Shown here: in pieces, positions 46,697 through 58,191 of the stretch | How the letters are laid out: each line of letters starts with the position of its first letter | How positions within the stretch are numbered: position 1 is the first letter of the stretch | NCBI RefSeq assembly: GCF_016919445.1 | Contig: NZ_CP070356.1 | Location: 131,501 to 195,500 of the forward strand | From: Pseudomonas sp. PDNC002 | GTDB lineage: Bacteria > Pseudomonadota > Gammaproteobacteria > Pseudomonadales > Pseudomonadaceae | Length of the DNA stretch: 64,000 bases | Direction: 5' to 3' | Translations under genes and position numbers: made by a program | The notes under the pieces: model-generated | Databases searched by the model: none | What the model was told of the DNA's origin: nothing | The model's input: the letters and a program-made list of their open reading frames with translations, nothing else

Positions 46697-46900
46697 TCAG
46701 CAGCAGCGGATGGGGCGTCCCTTGCCGCCACCGTAGCGCGCTTCCTGGCGCTCGCGGAAGAACTCCTCGTAGGTCATCGGAGTCTTGTCCGGGTGCTTGT
46801 TCTGCATGTGCTGAACGTAGGTGTCGTAATCGGGCATGCCGACCAGCATGCGCGCGGCCTGCCCGAGGTACTTACCCATACGGCTGAGGTCATTGAACAT
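46697..46900 (-). CDS. yjiX: YbdD/YjiX family small protein (DUF466)
   Basis: A 67-residue protein ([20 protein letters not shown], then [20 protein letters not shown]) ending in [11 protein letters not shown], which matches the small YbdD/YjiX proteins that always accompany CstA-type transporters. It probably modulates or stabilises the transporter. It lies 12 bases after cstA in the same operon. Confidence 0.9.
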   Translation of the reverse strand: MFNDLSRMGKYLGQAARMLVGMPDYDTYVQHMQNKHPDKTPMTYEEFFRERQEARYGGGKGRPIRCC

Positions 46901-46912
46901 GGTGAACCTCCA

Positions 46913-48979
46913 TCAGGCGTCCGGGATCGGCTGGAATGGCGACTCGTTGTCGGTGCGCTCCTTCTTGGTCCAGGCGGCCGCGCCAACCTTGATGGCATAC
47001 ACCAGCACGCAGAGCACCACCAGCAGGAACAGCACGGTGAGGCCGGCGTTGATGTAGGCGTTCATCATCACGTGCTGCATCTGCGAGATGTCCTTGGCCG
47101 GGGCAATGATCTGCCCGGCGTCCAGGCCGGCCGAGTACTTCTTGCCCAGGGCGATGAAGCCGACGGCCGGGTTGCTGTCGAACAGCTTGATCAGGCCGGC
47201 GGTGGTGGTGCAGATCAGCAGCCAGGCGGCCGGCAGCGCGGTCACCCAGACGTACTGCTGACGCTTCATCTTGATCAGCACGACGGTGGCGAGCATCAGT
47301 GCGATCCCGGCCAGCATTTGGTTGGAAATGCCGAACAGCGGCCACAGGGTGTTGATGCCACCCAGTGGGTCGACCACGCCCTGGTACAGCAGCCAGCCCC
47401 ACAGCGCGACGCAGCCGCCAGTGCCGACGATGTTGGCGGTCCAGGAGTCGGTTTTCTTCAGCGCCGGAACGAAGTTGCCCAGCAGATCCTGCAGCATGAA
47501 GCGCCCGGCACGGGTACCGGCGTCCACCGCGGTGAGGATGAACAGCGCCTCGAAGAGGATCGCGAAGTGGTACCAGAAGGCCATGGTGTTCTCACCCGGC
47601 AGCACCTGGTGAAGGATGTGCGCGATACCTACGGCGAGGGTGGGTGCGCCACCGGCGCGGGCCAGGATAGTGGTCTCGCCGATGTCCTTGGCGGTCTGGG
47701 TCAGGATCTCCGGAGTGATGGTGAAGCCCCAGCTGCTGACGGTCGCGGCGACTGCGGCAACGTCGGTGCCGACCACGGCCGGCGGGCTATTCATGGCGAA
47801 GTAGATGCCCGGCTCGATGACCGAGGCGGCGACCATCGCCATGATGGCCACGAAGGACTCCATCAGCATGCCGCCGTAGCCGATGTAGCGGGCGTCGGGC
47901 TCGCGGTTGAGCAGCTTGGGCGTGGTGCCCGAGGAGATCAGCGCGTGGAAGCCGGAGACGGCGCCACAGGCGATGGTGATGAACAGGAACGGGAACAGGC
48001 CGCCCTTCCACACCGGGCCGGTGCCGTCGGTGAACTGGGTCAGGGCCGGCATCTTCAGTTCCGGCATGACAATCAGGATGCCGATGGCCAGGGCAATGAT
48101 GGTGCCGATCTTGAGGAAGGTCGACAGATAGTCGCGCGGCGCCAGCAGCAGCCATACCGGCAGTACCGAGGCAATCGCGCCGTAGGCGATCAGCATCCAG
48201 ACGATCTGCACGCCATGGAAGGTGAACACCGGCGCCCACTCGGGGCTGGCGGCAACCTGGCCGCCGAGCCAGATGGAACCCAGCAGCAGCGCAACGCCGA
48301 CCACGGAAATCTCACCAATGCGGCCCGGGCGGATGTAGCGCATGTACACGCCCATGAGGATCGCGATCGGGATGGTCGCCATCACGGTGAACATGCCCCA
48401 CGGACTTTCGGCCAGGGCCTTCACCACGATCAGCGCGAGCACCGCGAGGATGATGATCATGATCAGGAACGCGCCGAACAGGGCGACGGTCCCCGCCACC
48501 TGCCCCATTTCCTCGCGTACCAGCTCACCCAGCGAGCGCCCATTGCGGCGGCTGGAGATGAACAGCACCATGAAATCCTGCACGGCCCCGGCCAGCACCA
48601 CGCCGGCGATCAGCCAGAGCGTGCCGGGCAGGTAGCCCATCTGCGCCGCGAGCACAGGGCCGACCAGCGGGCCGGCGCCGGCAATGGCGGCGAAGTGGTG
48701 ACCGAAGAGGATGTGCTTGTTGGTCGGGACGTAGTCCAGACCATCGTTGTTGAGGACCGCAGGGGTCGCTCGGTTGGGGTCCAGTTGCATCACCTTGGTG
48801 GCGATGAACAGGCTGTAGTAGCGGTAGGCGACCAGGTAGATGGCTACGGCCGCGACGACGATCCACAGTGCGTTGATGGCTTCGCCGCGGCGCAATGCCA
48901 CGACTCCCAAGGCAAAGGCACCGACTATCGCCACCACCAGCCATGCAAGGTGACGTAGCAGGTTGTTGTTATTAGTCAT
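46913..48979 (-). CDS. cstA: CstA/BtsT-family transporter (carbon starvation protein)
   Basis: A 688-residue inner-membrane protein with many hydrophobic segments. The family region NKHILFGHHFAAIAGAGPLV is near residue 90, and SSGTTPKLLNREPDARYIGY and HQVLPGENTMAFWYHFAILF follow. Members import pyruvate or peptides when carbon is short. It heads the cstA-yjiX-yjiA operon. The size and companion genes fit both CstA and the pyruvate transporter BtsT, and I cannot separate them by reading. Confidence 0.92.
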   Translation of the reverse strand: MTNNNNLLRHLAWLVVAIVGAFALGVVALRRGEAINALWIVVAAVAIYLVAYRYYSLFIATKVMQLDPNRATPAVLNNDGLDYVPTNKHILFGHHFAAIAGAGPLVGPVLAAQMGYLPGTLWLIAGVVLAGAVQDFMVLFISSRRNGRSLGELVREEMGQVAGTVALFGAFLIMIIILAVLALIVVKALAESPWGMFTVMATIPIAILMGVYMRYIRPGRIGEISVVGVALLLGSIWLGGQVAASPEWAPVFTFHGVQIVWMLIAYGAIASVLPVWLLLAPRDYLSTFLKIGTIIALAIGILIVMPELKMPALTQFTDGTGPVWKGGLFPFLFITIACGAVSGFHALISSGTTPKLLNREPDARYIGYGGMLMESFVAIMAMVAASVIEPGIYFAMNSPPAVVGTDVAAVAATVSSWGFTITPEILTQTAKDIGETTILARAGGAPTLAVGIAHILHQVLPGENTMAFWYHFAILFEALFILTAVDAGTRAGRFMLQDLLGNFVPALKKTDSWTANIVGTGGCVALWGWLLYQGVVDPLGGINTLWPLFGISNQMLAGIALMLATVVLIKMKRQQYVWVTALPAAWLLICTTTAGLIKLFDSNPAVGFIALGKKYSAGLDAGQIIAPAKDISQMQHVMMNAYINAGLTVLFLLVVLCVLVYAIKVGAAAWTKKERTDNESPFQPIPDA

Positions 48980-49120
48980 AGCGAGGCTTCCGACAGATTA
49001 AAGGCGAGAATTCGCAGAAAAATTCTAGTCCTTTCCCGCGACCCATTCATACGACCTTAGTCTAGGGCGATTACGCGCTTATTGCCGGAGGTCAATCGAA
49101 TTCCGACCGCGCAGTCAGGA

Positions 49121-49148
49121 AACGAAAAAGCCCGCCATAAGGCGGGCT
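49121..49148 (-). terminator. Terminator for the DUF3015 gene
   Basis: On the minus strand AGCCCGCC and GGCGGGCT form an 8-base-pair stem with a 4-base loop (49129-49148 in plus coordinates), followed by TTTTTCGTT. It lies 20 bases after the stop of the DUF3015 gene. Confidence 0.85.
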
Positions 49149-49168
49149 CTTCATGGTGCAACGGTGGA

Positions 49169-49681
49169 TCAGGCCGGCTGCTTGGCGTATTGAGCCAGCA
49201 CCTGATCGCGGCTCATCACCGTCAGGGTGTTGTTCAGCACCTGCTCGCCGGTGGCGTCCTTGGAGGCAAAGATCTCACCGAAGTGCTGCTGGGTGACTTG
49301 AGCGAAATGCGCACGATCCTGCGCGGGGATGCCCAACAGGACCGCATAGGCGTCCAGCGCCTCCCCGTGCCCTTGGGCCATGTTCTCGGCAATATTGTCG
49401 AGCATGCCGTTCATGGCGAAGATCGAACGACCGCCGTAGCTGATGCGCTGGCTGGCATCGCAACCGTTGGTGCCGGAGGTCAGGCCGAAGGTGGCGTTAC
49501 CCGACGTACCGTTGGTGGTAGTGGCCAGCAGGTGCGGGAACAGGCCACGCTGCCCGTCGAAGACCATGTTGCCCCAACCACATCCCTTGCCGCTCTGACC
49601 GGCCTCGTCGGCGTGCGCCAACAGGCTGGCGGCGCTCAGCACCCCAATGATCAAACCCTTGCTCACGAGCTTCTTATCCAT
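49169..49681 (-). CDS. DUF3015 exported protein
   Basis: A 170-residue secreted protein with a signal peptide (KGLIIGVLSAASLLAHA). The mature part has GKGCGWGNMVFDGQRGLFPH, TTTNGTSGNATFGLTSGTNG and DNIAENMAQGHGEALDAYAV, the pattern of DUF3015 proteins of Gammaproteobacteria. Two Cys probably form a disulphide in the periplasm. Function of the family is unknown. ATG 49681 is used; a GTG three codons upstream is possible. Confidence 0.85.
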   Translation of the reverse strand: MDKKLVSKGLIIGVLSAASLLAHADEAGQSGKGCGWGNMVFDGQRGLFPHLLATTTNGTSGNATFGLTSGTNGCDASQRISYGGRSIFAMNGMLDNIAENMAQGHGEALDAYAVLLGIPAQDRAHFAQVTQQHFGEIFASKDATGEQVLNNTLTVMSRDQVLAQYAKQPA

Positions 49682-49861
49682 GTTCTGCACTCCGCAGTTG
49701 GTATTGGATTAACGCTCATGGAGCTTTGGCGAGGGCCGGCACCCTGTCAAACCGACACGGGATATGTCTGACGGACGAAACATCGGAAACTGGCGTGCGA
49801 CGCGTTACCTGTGGCTTCTGTCTATAGTGAGGCGAAGCAGAAACGGCCGGAGAGCCATGAC

Positions 49862-50230
49862 ATGACTGACGATCACGACGAGCGCCGGCGCTTCCGGCGC
49901 ATCGCCTTCGACGCCGGCACCGAGATCAGCCAGGGCGACCAGCGCTGGAAGGTAACGCTGCTGGATCTGTCGCTGCAGGGCCTGCTGGTGCAACGGCCGG
50001 AGCACTGGCAGGTCACCGCTGGCGAGCCCGTACAGGTGCGCATCTACCTGGGCTTCGACGTCAACGTCTATATGGAGGCCGACCTGGCCTGGGAGCGCGA
50101 GGGGCTGCTGGGCTTCACCTGCCGGCACATTGACCTGGACTCCATCAGTCACCTGCGCCGTCTCGTGGAGCTGAACCTGGGCGACGAATCGCTGCTGGAG
50201 CGGGAGTTGACGCTGCTCAGCGAGCATTGA
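49862..50230 (+). CDS. PilZ-domain protein, c-di-GMP effector
   Basis: A 122-residue single-domain PilZ protein. The c-di-GMP-binding motifs are RRRFR (8-12) and DLSLQG (35-40, the D/N-x-S-x-x-G box). GGAGAG precedes ATG 49862. It is a receptor that would pass a c-di-GMP signal to an unknown partner. It stands alone, flanked by a REP-like repeat downstream. Confidence 0.88.
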   Translation: MTDDHDERRRFRRIAFDAGTEISQGDQRWKVTLLDLSLQGLLVQRPEHWQVTAGEPVQVRIYLGFDVNVYMEADLAWEREGLLGFTCRHIDLDSISHLRRLVELNLGDESLLERELTLLSEH

Positions 50231-50244
50231 AGGACCGTGCCAAC

Positions 50245-50302
50245 GTCCGCTCCTACACAAAGGTTGGCATTCTCGTAGGAGCGGACCTTGTCCGCGATCG
50301 GC
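50245..50302. repeat. REP-like inverted repeat
   Basis: GTCCGCTCCTAC (50245-50256) and GTAGGAGCGGACCTTGTCCG (50275-50294) form an inverted pair of the GTAGGAGCGGAC type common in Pseudomonas intergenic gaps. It lies between the convergent PilZ and radA genes. Confidence 0.75.
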
Positions 50303-50324
50303 TATCACCAACGCTGAAGCGACT

Positions 50325-51704
50325 CTATTCGAACAGCGCATCCAGCGCCTGCTCCAGGCGAGTCACCGCGATGACCTGCAGGCCGGGCGGGGATTCCTTC
50401 GGCGCGTTGCCCTTGGGCACGATGGCGCGCTTGAAGCCGTGTTTGGCGGCTTCCTTCAGACGCTCCTGCCCACTGGGCACCGGGCGCACCTCGCCTGACA
50501 GACCGACTTCGCCGAACACCAGCAACTGGTGATCCAGCGGCCGATTGCGCAAGCTGGACATGACCGCCGCCATCAGTGCCAAGTCCGACGCCGTTTCAAG
50601 AACTTTCACACCACCCACTACGTTCAAGAACACGTCCTGGTCGTACGTGGGAATACCGCCGTGACGGTGCAGCACGGCCAGCAGCATGGCCAGGCGGTTC
50701 TGGTCCAGGCCGAGGGTCACGCGTCGCGGGTTGGCCAGATGGCTGGTGTCCACCAGCGCCTGAACCTCCACCAGCATCGGCCGCGAGCCTTCCCAGGTGG
50801 CCATGACGACGCTGCCCGGCACCGATTCCTGGGCGCGGGTCAGGAAGATCGCCGAAGGGTTGGAGACTTCCTTCAGGCCGCGGTCGGTCATGGCGAACAC
50901 GCCCAGCTCGTTGACCGCGCCGAAGCGGTTCTTCACCGCCCGCAACAGGCGCAGGCGGCCATCGGACTCACCCTCGAAATACAGCACGGTGTCGACCATG
51001 TGCTCCAGCACGCGCGGGCCCGCCAGCGAACCTTCCTTGGTGACATGGCCAACCAGGAAGATCGCCGTGCCGCTCTGCTTGGCGAAGCGCACCAGCAACG
51101 CCGCGCTCTCGCGCACCTGGGCGACACCACCGGGCGCGGACTGCAGTTGTTCGGTAAAGATGGTCTGGATCGAGTCGATCACCATGACCTTCGGCTGCTC
51201 CTGGCGCGCCGTGGCGATGATGGTCTCGATGCAGGTCTCGGTCATGACCTTGAGCTTGTCTTCCGGCAGGCCCAGGCGGCGGGCGCGCATGGCGACCTGC
51301 TGCTGGGACTCCTCACCGGTGACGTAGAGCGCCGGCAGGCGCGTGGCGATGTTGCAGAGGGTTTGCAGGAGGATGGTGGACTTGCCGATGCCGGGATCGC
51401 CGCCGATCAGCACCACCGAGCCATCGACCAGGCCGCCGCCGAGGGCGCGGTCCAGTTCAGCCGAGGCGGTGGAGAAGCGCGGCATTTCCTCGACGCTGAC
51501 TTCGGCGAGGGTCTTGATGTTGGCCTGCTGGCCAGCCCAGCCGCCGCGGCCGGAGGAGCTGTTGCCCGAGCCGCCGGTCGGGGTGGTGTCGATGACGGTC
51601 TCGACCAGGGTGTTCCAGGCGCCGCAGTCAGGGCATTGGCCGGCCCATTTCGGGTAGGTGGCGCCGCACTCGGTGCAGCCGTACATGCGCTTGGCCTTGG
51701 CCAT
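50325..51704 (-). CDS. radA: DNA repair protein RadA (Sms)
   Basis: A 459-residue, full-length RadA. Zinc finger Cys10-x2-Cys13 and Cys24-x2-Cys27, Walker A GGDPGIGKST (101-110), RadA signature KNRFG in AVKNRFGAVNELGVF, and a Lon-protease-like C-terminal domain (VFLNVVGGVKVLETASDLAL). It is a branch-migration helicase that helps process recombination intermediates. Start MAKAKRMYGCTECG is canonical. It faces the PilZ gene convergently. Confidence 0.95.
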   Translation of the reverse strand: MAKAKRMYGCTECGATYPKWAGQCPDCGAWNTLVETVIDTTPTGGSGNSSSGRGGWAGQQANIKTLAEVSVEEMPRFSTASAELDRALGGGLVDGSVVLIGGDPGIGKSTILLQTLCNIATRLPALYVTGEESQQQVAMRARRLGLPEDKLKVMTETCIETIIATARQEQPKVMVIDSIQTIFTEQLQSAPGGVAQVRESAALLVRFAKQSGTAIFLVGHVTKEGSLAGPRVLEHMVDTVLYFEGESDGRLRLLRAVKNRFGAVNELGVFAMTDRGLKEVSNPSAIFLTRAQESVPGSVVMATWEGSRPMLVEVQALVDTSHLANPRRVTLGLDQNRLAMLLAVLHRHGGIPTYDQDVFLNVVGGVKVLETASDLALMAAVMSSLRNRPLDHQLLVFGEVGLSGEVRPVPSGQERLKEAAKHGFKRAIVPKGNAPKESPPGLQVIAVTRLEQALDALFE

Positions 51705-51838
51705 GGGCGGACTCCGTCGAAGACAAAGCCCGCATCATAGCCAATCGGGCCAGGCGCTTCAGGCCCCATTTACGATCCCGCGTTGGTCCCGGTCCTTGAC
51801 GCAGTCATGCCGAGGCGCAGCAGATCGTATGCCGATTC

Positions 51839-52081
51839 TCAGCTCGCCAGACGGCGGTACTGGCTTTCCATATCGTGCTTGAGGCTCTCGCGGCGCATCA
51901 GCAGTGAGGCGAGGGTGCAGTCGGGGCGCTCGATGCCCTCTTCCACGCGGCCAATGCGCTGGTCCAGCAGCTCGTACTGCAGCTTCAGGCGGACCAGACG
52001 CTCCTGCGCGCGGAGGGTTTCGACGTTGCGTTTGGGGAGCTTGGTGACGGACTTGCCAGAGGACGAAATGGCTTTACGCAT
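51839..52081 (-). CDS. Small hypothetical coiled-coil protein
   Basis: An 80-residue, basic and helical protein (SVTKLPKRNVETLRAQERLV, then LKLQYELLDQRIGRVEEGIE). The heptad-like pattern suggests a short coiled coil. It stands between radA and the DUF465 gene on the same strand. No family recognised. Confidence 0.65.
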   Translation of the reverse strand: MRKAISSSGKSVTKLPKRNVETLRAQERLVRLKLQYELLDQRIGRVEEGIERPDCTLASLLMRRESLKHDMESQYRRLAS

Positions 52082-52157
52082 GGCGGTGGCACCGGTTGGA
52101 AATAGATGACAGGAGCCTACGCCTCGCTCCGACCCACACCCTTGACTCCGGTCAAGC

Positions 52158-52400
52158 TCAGGAAGATCGCCTGAGCAGGTCGGCGATCTCGTCCTTCAGC
52201 GTCACGCGCTGCAGTTTCAGGGAGTTGAGAGAGAGGTCGTCCATCGCCTCGCGGCCGTCCTCGATGTCGTAGATTTTCTTGTCCAGCTCTTCATAGCTGG
52301 CGGCCATGCGGGTGAAGTTCGCGTCTTTCCCGTGCAACCGGGTCATGAGTGCCTTCTGGTCGGGAAATTCGCGGGACAGGGGATGATGCTCGAGCGGCAT
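52158..52400 (-). CDS. YdcH/DUF465 family protein
   Basis: An 80-residue protein starting MPLEHHPLSREFPDQKALMT, with a two-helix coiled coil (FTRMAASYEELDKKIYDIED, then LKLQRVTLKDEIADLLRR). This is the DUF465 pattern. AAGGAGG lies just upstream of ATG 52400. Its function is unknown. Confidence 0.85.
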   Translation of the reverse strand: MPLEHHPLSREFPDQKALMTRLHGKDANFTRMAASYEELDKKIYDIEDGREAMDDLSLNSLKLQRVTLKDEIADLLRRSS

Positions 52401-52566
52401 GACGGGCCTCCTTGTGTGGATGGGTTGCCCCGTAAGCCTAGACCACCGCGCGTAACCGCCCAGCGCCGCCGGTCCAGCGGCACTTTTACCGCCGTTCGGG
52501 GTGTTCATGCCGGATCGGGCCGCTAAACTGCCAGCTGTCCCCTCTTAAGTAACAAGGAGTCTGTGC

Positions 52567-52983
52567 ATGAGTCTGCTTAGCGAGTTCAAGGCCTTCGCCG
52601 TCAAGGGCAATGTCGTCGACATGGCCGTCGGTATCATCATCGGCGCCGCGTTCGGCAAGATCGTGTCTTCCTTCGTCGGCGACGTGATCATGCCGCCCAT
52701 CGGCCTGTTGATCGGCGGTGTGGACTTCTCGGACCTGGCGATCACGCTCAAGGCTGCCGAAGGCGATGTGCCCGCGGTGGTCCTGGCCTACGGCAAGTTC
52801 ATTCAGACCTGCCTGGACTTCATCATCGTCGCCTTCGCCATTTTCATGGGTATCAAGGCGATCAACCGCCTCAAGCGTGAAGAAGCCGTCGAGCCCAGCG
52901 CTCCGCCGGTGCCTACGCCCGAGGAAACCCTGCTGACCGAGATCCGCGACCTGCTCAAGCAGCAGAACAACCGCGCTCCTTGA
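52567..52983 (+). CDS. mscL: Large-conductance mechanosensitive channel
   Basis: A 138-residue channel subunit matching MscL in length and motifs: [20 protein letters not shown] (first helix with gate residues), [20 protein letters not shown], second helix [16 protein letters not shown], and a basic-to-acidic cytoplasmic helix ending EEALLKQQ-like [11 protein letters not shown]. It opens under membrane tension during osmotic downshock. AAGGAG precedes the ATG. Confidence 0.95.
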   Translation: MSLLSEFKAFAVKGNVVDMAVGIIIGAAFGKIVSSFVGDVIMPPIGLLIGGVDFSDLAITLKAAEGDVPAVVLAYGKFIQTCLDFIIVAFAIFMGIKAINRLKREEAVEPSAPPVPTPEETLLTEIRDLLKQQNNRAP

Positions 52984-53007
52984 GCAGATCTCTGATCCTC
53001 AGCCGGA

Positions 53008-54558
53008 TCAGGCTGGCGGCGTCAGCAGCACGCGGCCGATGCGCCGCTCGCTGACGTCCGTCACCTCCAGGCGCCAGCCGCCCAGTTCCAGCGTGTCTCC
53101 CTTGGCCGGCAAGCGGCCAAGGTGCTTGAGTGCCAGCCCGCCGAGGGTCTGGTACTCAGCCGTTGGGCGGGCGTGGAAGCCGACCCGCTCGGCCAACGCG
53201 CTCAGCGTTACCGCGCCGTCCACCCGGTAGGCACCCGCCTCCGCCTCGATGTCGGTACCCGACACCTCGCTGGCGTCCGGCAGTTCACCGGCGATGGCCT
53301 CCAGCACGTCGGTCATGCTCAGCATGCCCTCGAAGCCACCGAATTCGTTGACCACGAAGGCCAGGTGGGTCGAGGCCTCGCGCATCAGCTCCAGCGCGCC
53401 CAGCACGCTACTGCTGTCGGGCAGGCTCAGCGGTTCGCGCAGCAGCGGCAGGATGTCCAGCTCGCGGCCCTGCAGCAGCGCCGAGAACAGCTCTTTCTTG
53501 TGCACATAGCCCAGTGGCTCGTCGATGTTGCCCTCGCGGATCACCAGCAGGCGCGAGTACGGCGACTCCAGCAGTGCGCGGCGGATGTTCTCCGGGCTGT
53601 CGGCGACGTCCACGCGGTGCACGCGCTGGCGGTCGATCATCACGGCTTTCACCGGACGCTCGGCCAAACCCAGCACGCCGCTGATCATCACCCGCTCACG
53701 GCGGTCGAACGGCGCCTCGGCGCCATCGTCCGCCCCCACCAGGTCGGCGATTTCCTCGCCGACCTCATCGGCATCGACCTTGCCGCCCATCAGGCGCAGC
53801 ACCGCATGGGCGGTACGCTGGCGCAAACCACGTTGCCCGCGTTGGCTCTTCTGGCGCTTCCAGCGCATCAGTTGGTTGACCGCCTCGATCAGCAGGCTGA
53901 AGCCGATGGCGGCGTACAGGTAGCCCTTCGGGATGTGGAAGCCCAGGCCCTCGGCGGTGAGGTTGAAGCCGATCATCAGAAGGAACCCCAGGCACAATAT
54001 GATCACCGTCGGGTGTTCATTGACGAAGCGCGTCAGCGGCTTGCTGGCGACCATCATCAGGCCGATGGAGAAGATGACCGCGATCATCATCACTTCCAGC
54101 TGCTCGACCATGCCCACGGCGGTGATCACCGCATCGAGGGAGAACACCGCGTCGAGCACCACGATCTGCGCGACGATCGGCCAGAAGGCGGCGTACATGC
54201 GCTTGCCGTTTGCCGTGTGTACGCGACCTTCGAGGCGCTCGTGCAGCTCCAGGGTCGCCTTGAACAGCAGGAACAGACCACCGAACAGCATGATCAAGTC
54301 GCGACCGGAGAAGGTCTTGCCGAATACGTCGATCAGCGGCTCGGTCAGCGTCACCAGCCAGGAAATACTCGCCAGCAGGCCCAGGCGCATCAGCAGCGCC
54401 AGCGACAGGCCGATCAGCCGCGCGCGGTCGCGCAGGTGCGGCGGCAGCTTGTCCGCAAGGATCGCGATGAAGACCAGGTTATCGATACCGAGGACCAGCT
54501 CGAGCAGGATCAGCGTGAGCAGTCCGACCCAGGCCGTGGGGTCCATCAACCATTCCAT
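53008..54558 (-). CDS. TerC-family membrane protein with CBS and CorC/HlyC domains
   Basis: A 516-residue protein. The N-terminal about 240 residues are a TerC domain with seven hydrophobic segments ([40 protein letters not shown]) containing the acidic metal-binding helices. A tandem CBS region lies at about 300-420 and a CorC/HlyC transporter-associated domain at about 435-510. The architecture matches YegH/YoaE-like proteins, likely involved in metal-ion homeostasis. It is convergent with mscL. Confidence 0.88.
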   Translation of the reverse strand: MEWLMDPTAWVGLLTLILLELVLGIDNLVFIAILADKLPPHLRDRARLIGLSLALLMRLGLLASISWLVTLTEPLIDVFGKTFSGRDLIMLFGGLFLLFKATLELHERLEGRVHTANGKRMYAAFWPIVAQIVVLDAVFSLDAVITAVGMVEQLEVMMIAVIFSIGLMMVASKPLTRFVNEHPTVIILCLGFLLMIGFNLTAEGLGFHIPKGYLYAAIGFSLLIEAVNQLMRWKRQKSQRGQRGLRQRTAHAVLRLMGGKVDADEVGEEIADLVGADDGAEAPFDRRERVMISGVLGLAERPVKAVMIDRQRVHRVDVADSPENIRRALLESPYSRLLVIREGNIDEPLGYVHKKELFSALLQGRELDILPLLREPLSLPDSSSVLGALELMREASTHLAFVVNEFGGFEGMLSMTDVLEAIAGELPDASEVSGTDIEAEAGAYRVDGAVTLSALAERVGFHARPTAEYQTLGGLALKHLGRLPAKGDTLELGGWRLEVTDVSERRIGRVLLTPPA

Positions 54559-54774
54559 GTCGTTACACCTCGCAGGGTGCGCACCATGGCAGGCTGGAAA
54601 ATCTCATCCGCGAACGCGGATGCCGGGGGAGGTTTGCCGACCGCCGGGGCTGCCGGGGTCGGGGTGGTACTTTGACTGTCCATCAGGGTCCATTGAGGAA
54701 AAACGGACGCCCATCCTATGGGCAAAACGCTACTGCGTTTAAGCGGACAATCTTTTCAAAATCTATCGACAGCT

Positions 54775-55551
54775 CTACCAGTAGTTCTCCACGGCGATCT
54801 GCCCCGGCTTGCGCGTCAGCGCCAGGCTCATGCCACGTGCCTTCAGCACCGCGCGAGTGTCCTCGATCATCTGCGGGTTGCCGCAGAGCATCACCCGCGA
54901 ATGTTCCGGGGTGAGTTCCAGCCCGGCGGCGCGTTCCAGCTCGCCGTTCTCGATCAGCGTGGTGATCCGTGCATTCAGGCAGCCGGGCACCTGCTCGCGG
55001 GTGACCACCGGGATGAACTGCAGCTTGTGGATATGTTCAGCCAGGTGTTCCATCGCGCCGAAGCTGGCGATCAGGTCGCGGTAGGCCAACTCCTTTTCCT
55101 CGCGGGCACTGTAGACCAGCTTGATGGTCTCGAAGCGCTCCCATACCTCGAAGTCCTGCAAGATCGACAGGAAAGGCGCAAGCCCGGTGCCGGTGGACAG
55201 TAGCCACAGGTCGCGGCCATCGGGGAAGCGGTCGAGGGTGAGGAAGCCGAAGGCCTGGCGATCCACCAGCAGCTGGTCGCCAACGCGCAGGCGGCTGAGC
55301 TCGCTGGTGAATTCACCACCAGGGACGACGATGGAGAAGAACTCGAGGAAGTCGTCGTGGGGCGCCGAAACCATCGAGTAGGCGCGCCAGACGATGCTGC
55401 CGCTGGGCTTGTACACGCCCAGGCGGGCGAACTGCCCGGCGCGGAAGCGGTAACCGCTGTCGCGGGTGGTGCGCAGGGTGAACAGGCTCGGGGTGAGCGT
55501 CTGCACCTCCAGCAGGGTCTGGCGGGTGAACTTCTCTTCGCTGGCGGTCAT
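54775..55551 (-). CDS. fpr: Ferredoxin/flavodoxin-NADP+ reductase
   Basis: A 258-residue FAD enzyme. FAD-binding region FRAGQFARLGVYKPSGSIVW then RAYSMVSAP, NADP-binding LLSTGTGLAPFLSIL, and the C-terminal VENYW seen in bacterial Fpr. It moves electrons between NADPH and ferredoxin or flavodoxin, and in pseudomonads belongs to the oxidative-stress response. ATG 55551 gives the usual length. It is a single-gene unit. Confidence 0.93.
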   Translation of the reverse strand: MTASEEKFTRQTLLEVQTLTPSLFTLRTTRDSGYRFRAGQFARLGVYKPSGSIVWRAYSMVSAPHDDFLEFFSIVVPGGEFTSELSRLRVGDQLLVDRQAFGFLTLDRFPDGRDLWLLSTGTGLAPFLSILQDFEVWERFETIKLVYSAREEKELAYRDLIASFGAMEHLAEHIHKLQFIPVVTREQVPGCLNARITTLIENGELERAAGLELTPEHSRVMLCGNPQMIEDTRAVLKARGMSLALTRKPGQIAVENYW

Positions 55552-55665
55552 CGTCCGCTCCTTTGCAGGCAACGGCTCATTTTCCCGTATTCAGGGCGAT
55601 AGAAACACCCGCAAGGCTTGTGGCTATCCGGGGAGATCGCTACAAGCCTGCGCCAGATCAGCAGA

Positions 55666-57001
<1,336 letters not shown>

Positions 57002-58126
57002 ATGCCCGTCCTCGCCAGCCCCTTCGCCCAGCTCGATCTGGTCCGTCACCCCGAACAGCGCGAAGACCCGCTGCAGGCCTTCGATGCGTCGGACGAATAC
57101 CTGCTCGCGCACCTGCACGAACAAGGCGTTGGTGCGGACAGCCGGGTGCTGGTGCTCAACGACAGCTTCGGCGCACTCGCCGCCAGCCTCGCGCCCCACG
57201 TGAAGCTGACCAGCAGCGGTGATTCGCACCTGGGTTTCATCGCCCTGCAGCGCAACCTGGAACGCAACGGCCTGAGCGACGCGCCGCTGGCTTTCGTGCC
57301 CTCCAGCGAAACGCCGCAGGGCCCGTTCGACCACGTGCTGGTGCGCGTGCCCAAGACCCTGGCGCTGCTGGAGGAACAATTGATCCGCCTGTACGGCCAG
57401 CTCGCGCCGGGCGCCAAGGTGGTCGCCGCCGGCATGATCAAGCACCTGCCGCGCGCCGCCGGTGACCTGCTGGAAAAGTACATCGGCCCGATGCAAGCGT
57501 CGCTGGCGGTGAAGAAGGCCCGCCTGCTGGTCGCCACCGCCGAACAACGCCCCGCGCCCTCCTCGCCCTACCCCACGCGCTACCGCCTGGACAAACCGGC
57601 GCTCACCCTGGTCAACCACGCCAACGTGTTCTGCCGCGACGGCCTGGACATCGGTACCCGCGCCTTCCTCCCGCACCTGCCGCAAATCCACCACGCTGTA
57701 CGCGCCGCCGACCTGGGCTGCGGCAACGGCGTGCTGGGCATCGCCTTTGCCCTGCTGAATCCACAGGCCGAGCTAACCCTGGTGGATGAGTCGTACATGG
57801 CCGTGCAATCGGCTCGCGAGAACTGGCAGGCAGCGCTGGGCGACCGACCTGTGGATATCCATCCCGACGACGGACTGGCCAGCCAGCCTGCCGATTCGCT
57901 CGATCTGGTGCTGTGCAACCCGCCCTTCCACCAGCAGCAGGTGGTCGGCGACTTCCTCGCCTGGCGCATGTTCCAGCAGGCCCGCGCAGCGCTTGTTACG
58001 GGCGGCGAGTTGTGGATCGTCGGCAACCGCCACCTGGGCTACCACGCCAAGCTCAAGCGCCTGTTCCGCGGCGTGGAGCAGGTGGCGGCAAATCCGAAAT
58101 TCGTGGTGCTGAAAGCGACCAAATAA
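57002..58126 (+). CDS. rlmG: 23S rRNA (guanine-N2)-methyltransferase RlmG
   Basis: A 374-residue enzyme with the duplicated Rossmann layout of RlmG/RsmC. The N-terminal half (EDPLQAFDASDEYLLAHLHE, HVLVRVPKTLALLEEQL) lacks a working SAM motif. The C-terminal half has AADLGCGNGVLGIAFA for SAM binding and NPPFHQQQ as catalytic motif. LQAFDASDEYLL near the start favours RlmG (m2G1835) over RsmC. ATG 57002 matches the family start. Confidence 0.9.
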   Translation: MPVLASPFAQLDLVRHPEQREDPLQAFDASDEYLLAHLHEQGVGADSRVLVLNDSFGALAASLAPHVKLTSSGDSHLGFIALQRNLERNGLSDAPLAFVPSSETPQGPFDHVLVRVPKTLALLEEQLIRLYGQLAPGAKVVAAGMIKHLPRAAGDLLEKYIGPMQASLAVKKARLLVATAEQRPAPSSPYPTRYRLDKPALTLVNHANVFCRDGLDIGTRAFLPHLPQIHHAVRAADLGCGNGVLGIAFALLNPQAELTLVDESYMAVQSARENWQAALGDRPVDIHPDDGLASQPADSLDLVLCNPPFHQQQVVGDFLAWRMFQQARAALVTGGELWIVGNRHLGYHAKLKRLFRGVEQVAANPKFVVLKATK

Positions 58127-58191
58127 GCAGGCGGGATTGCTCCGGCCCGCGCGCCGGAGCAGCATGGATCGCCTTCGCCAGGACGCACGCC

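Noticed and set aside
46793..48958. 721-codon open frame on the plus strand opposite cstA
   Set aside because: The product is His/Asp/Gln-rich without any fold-like pattern and is antisense to CstA.
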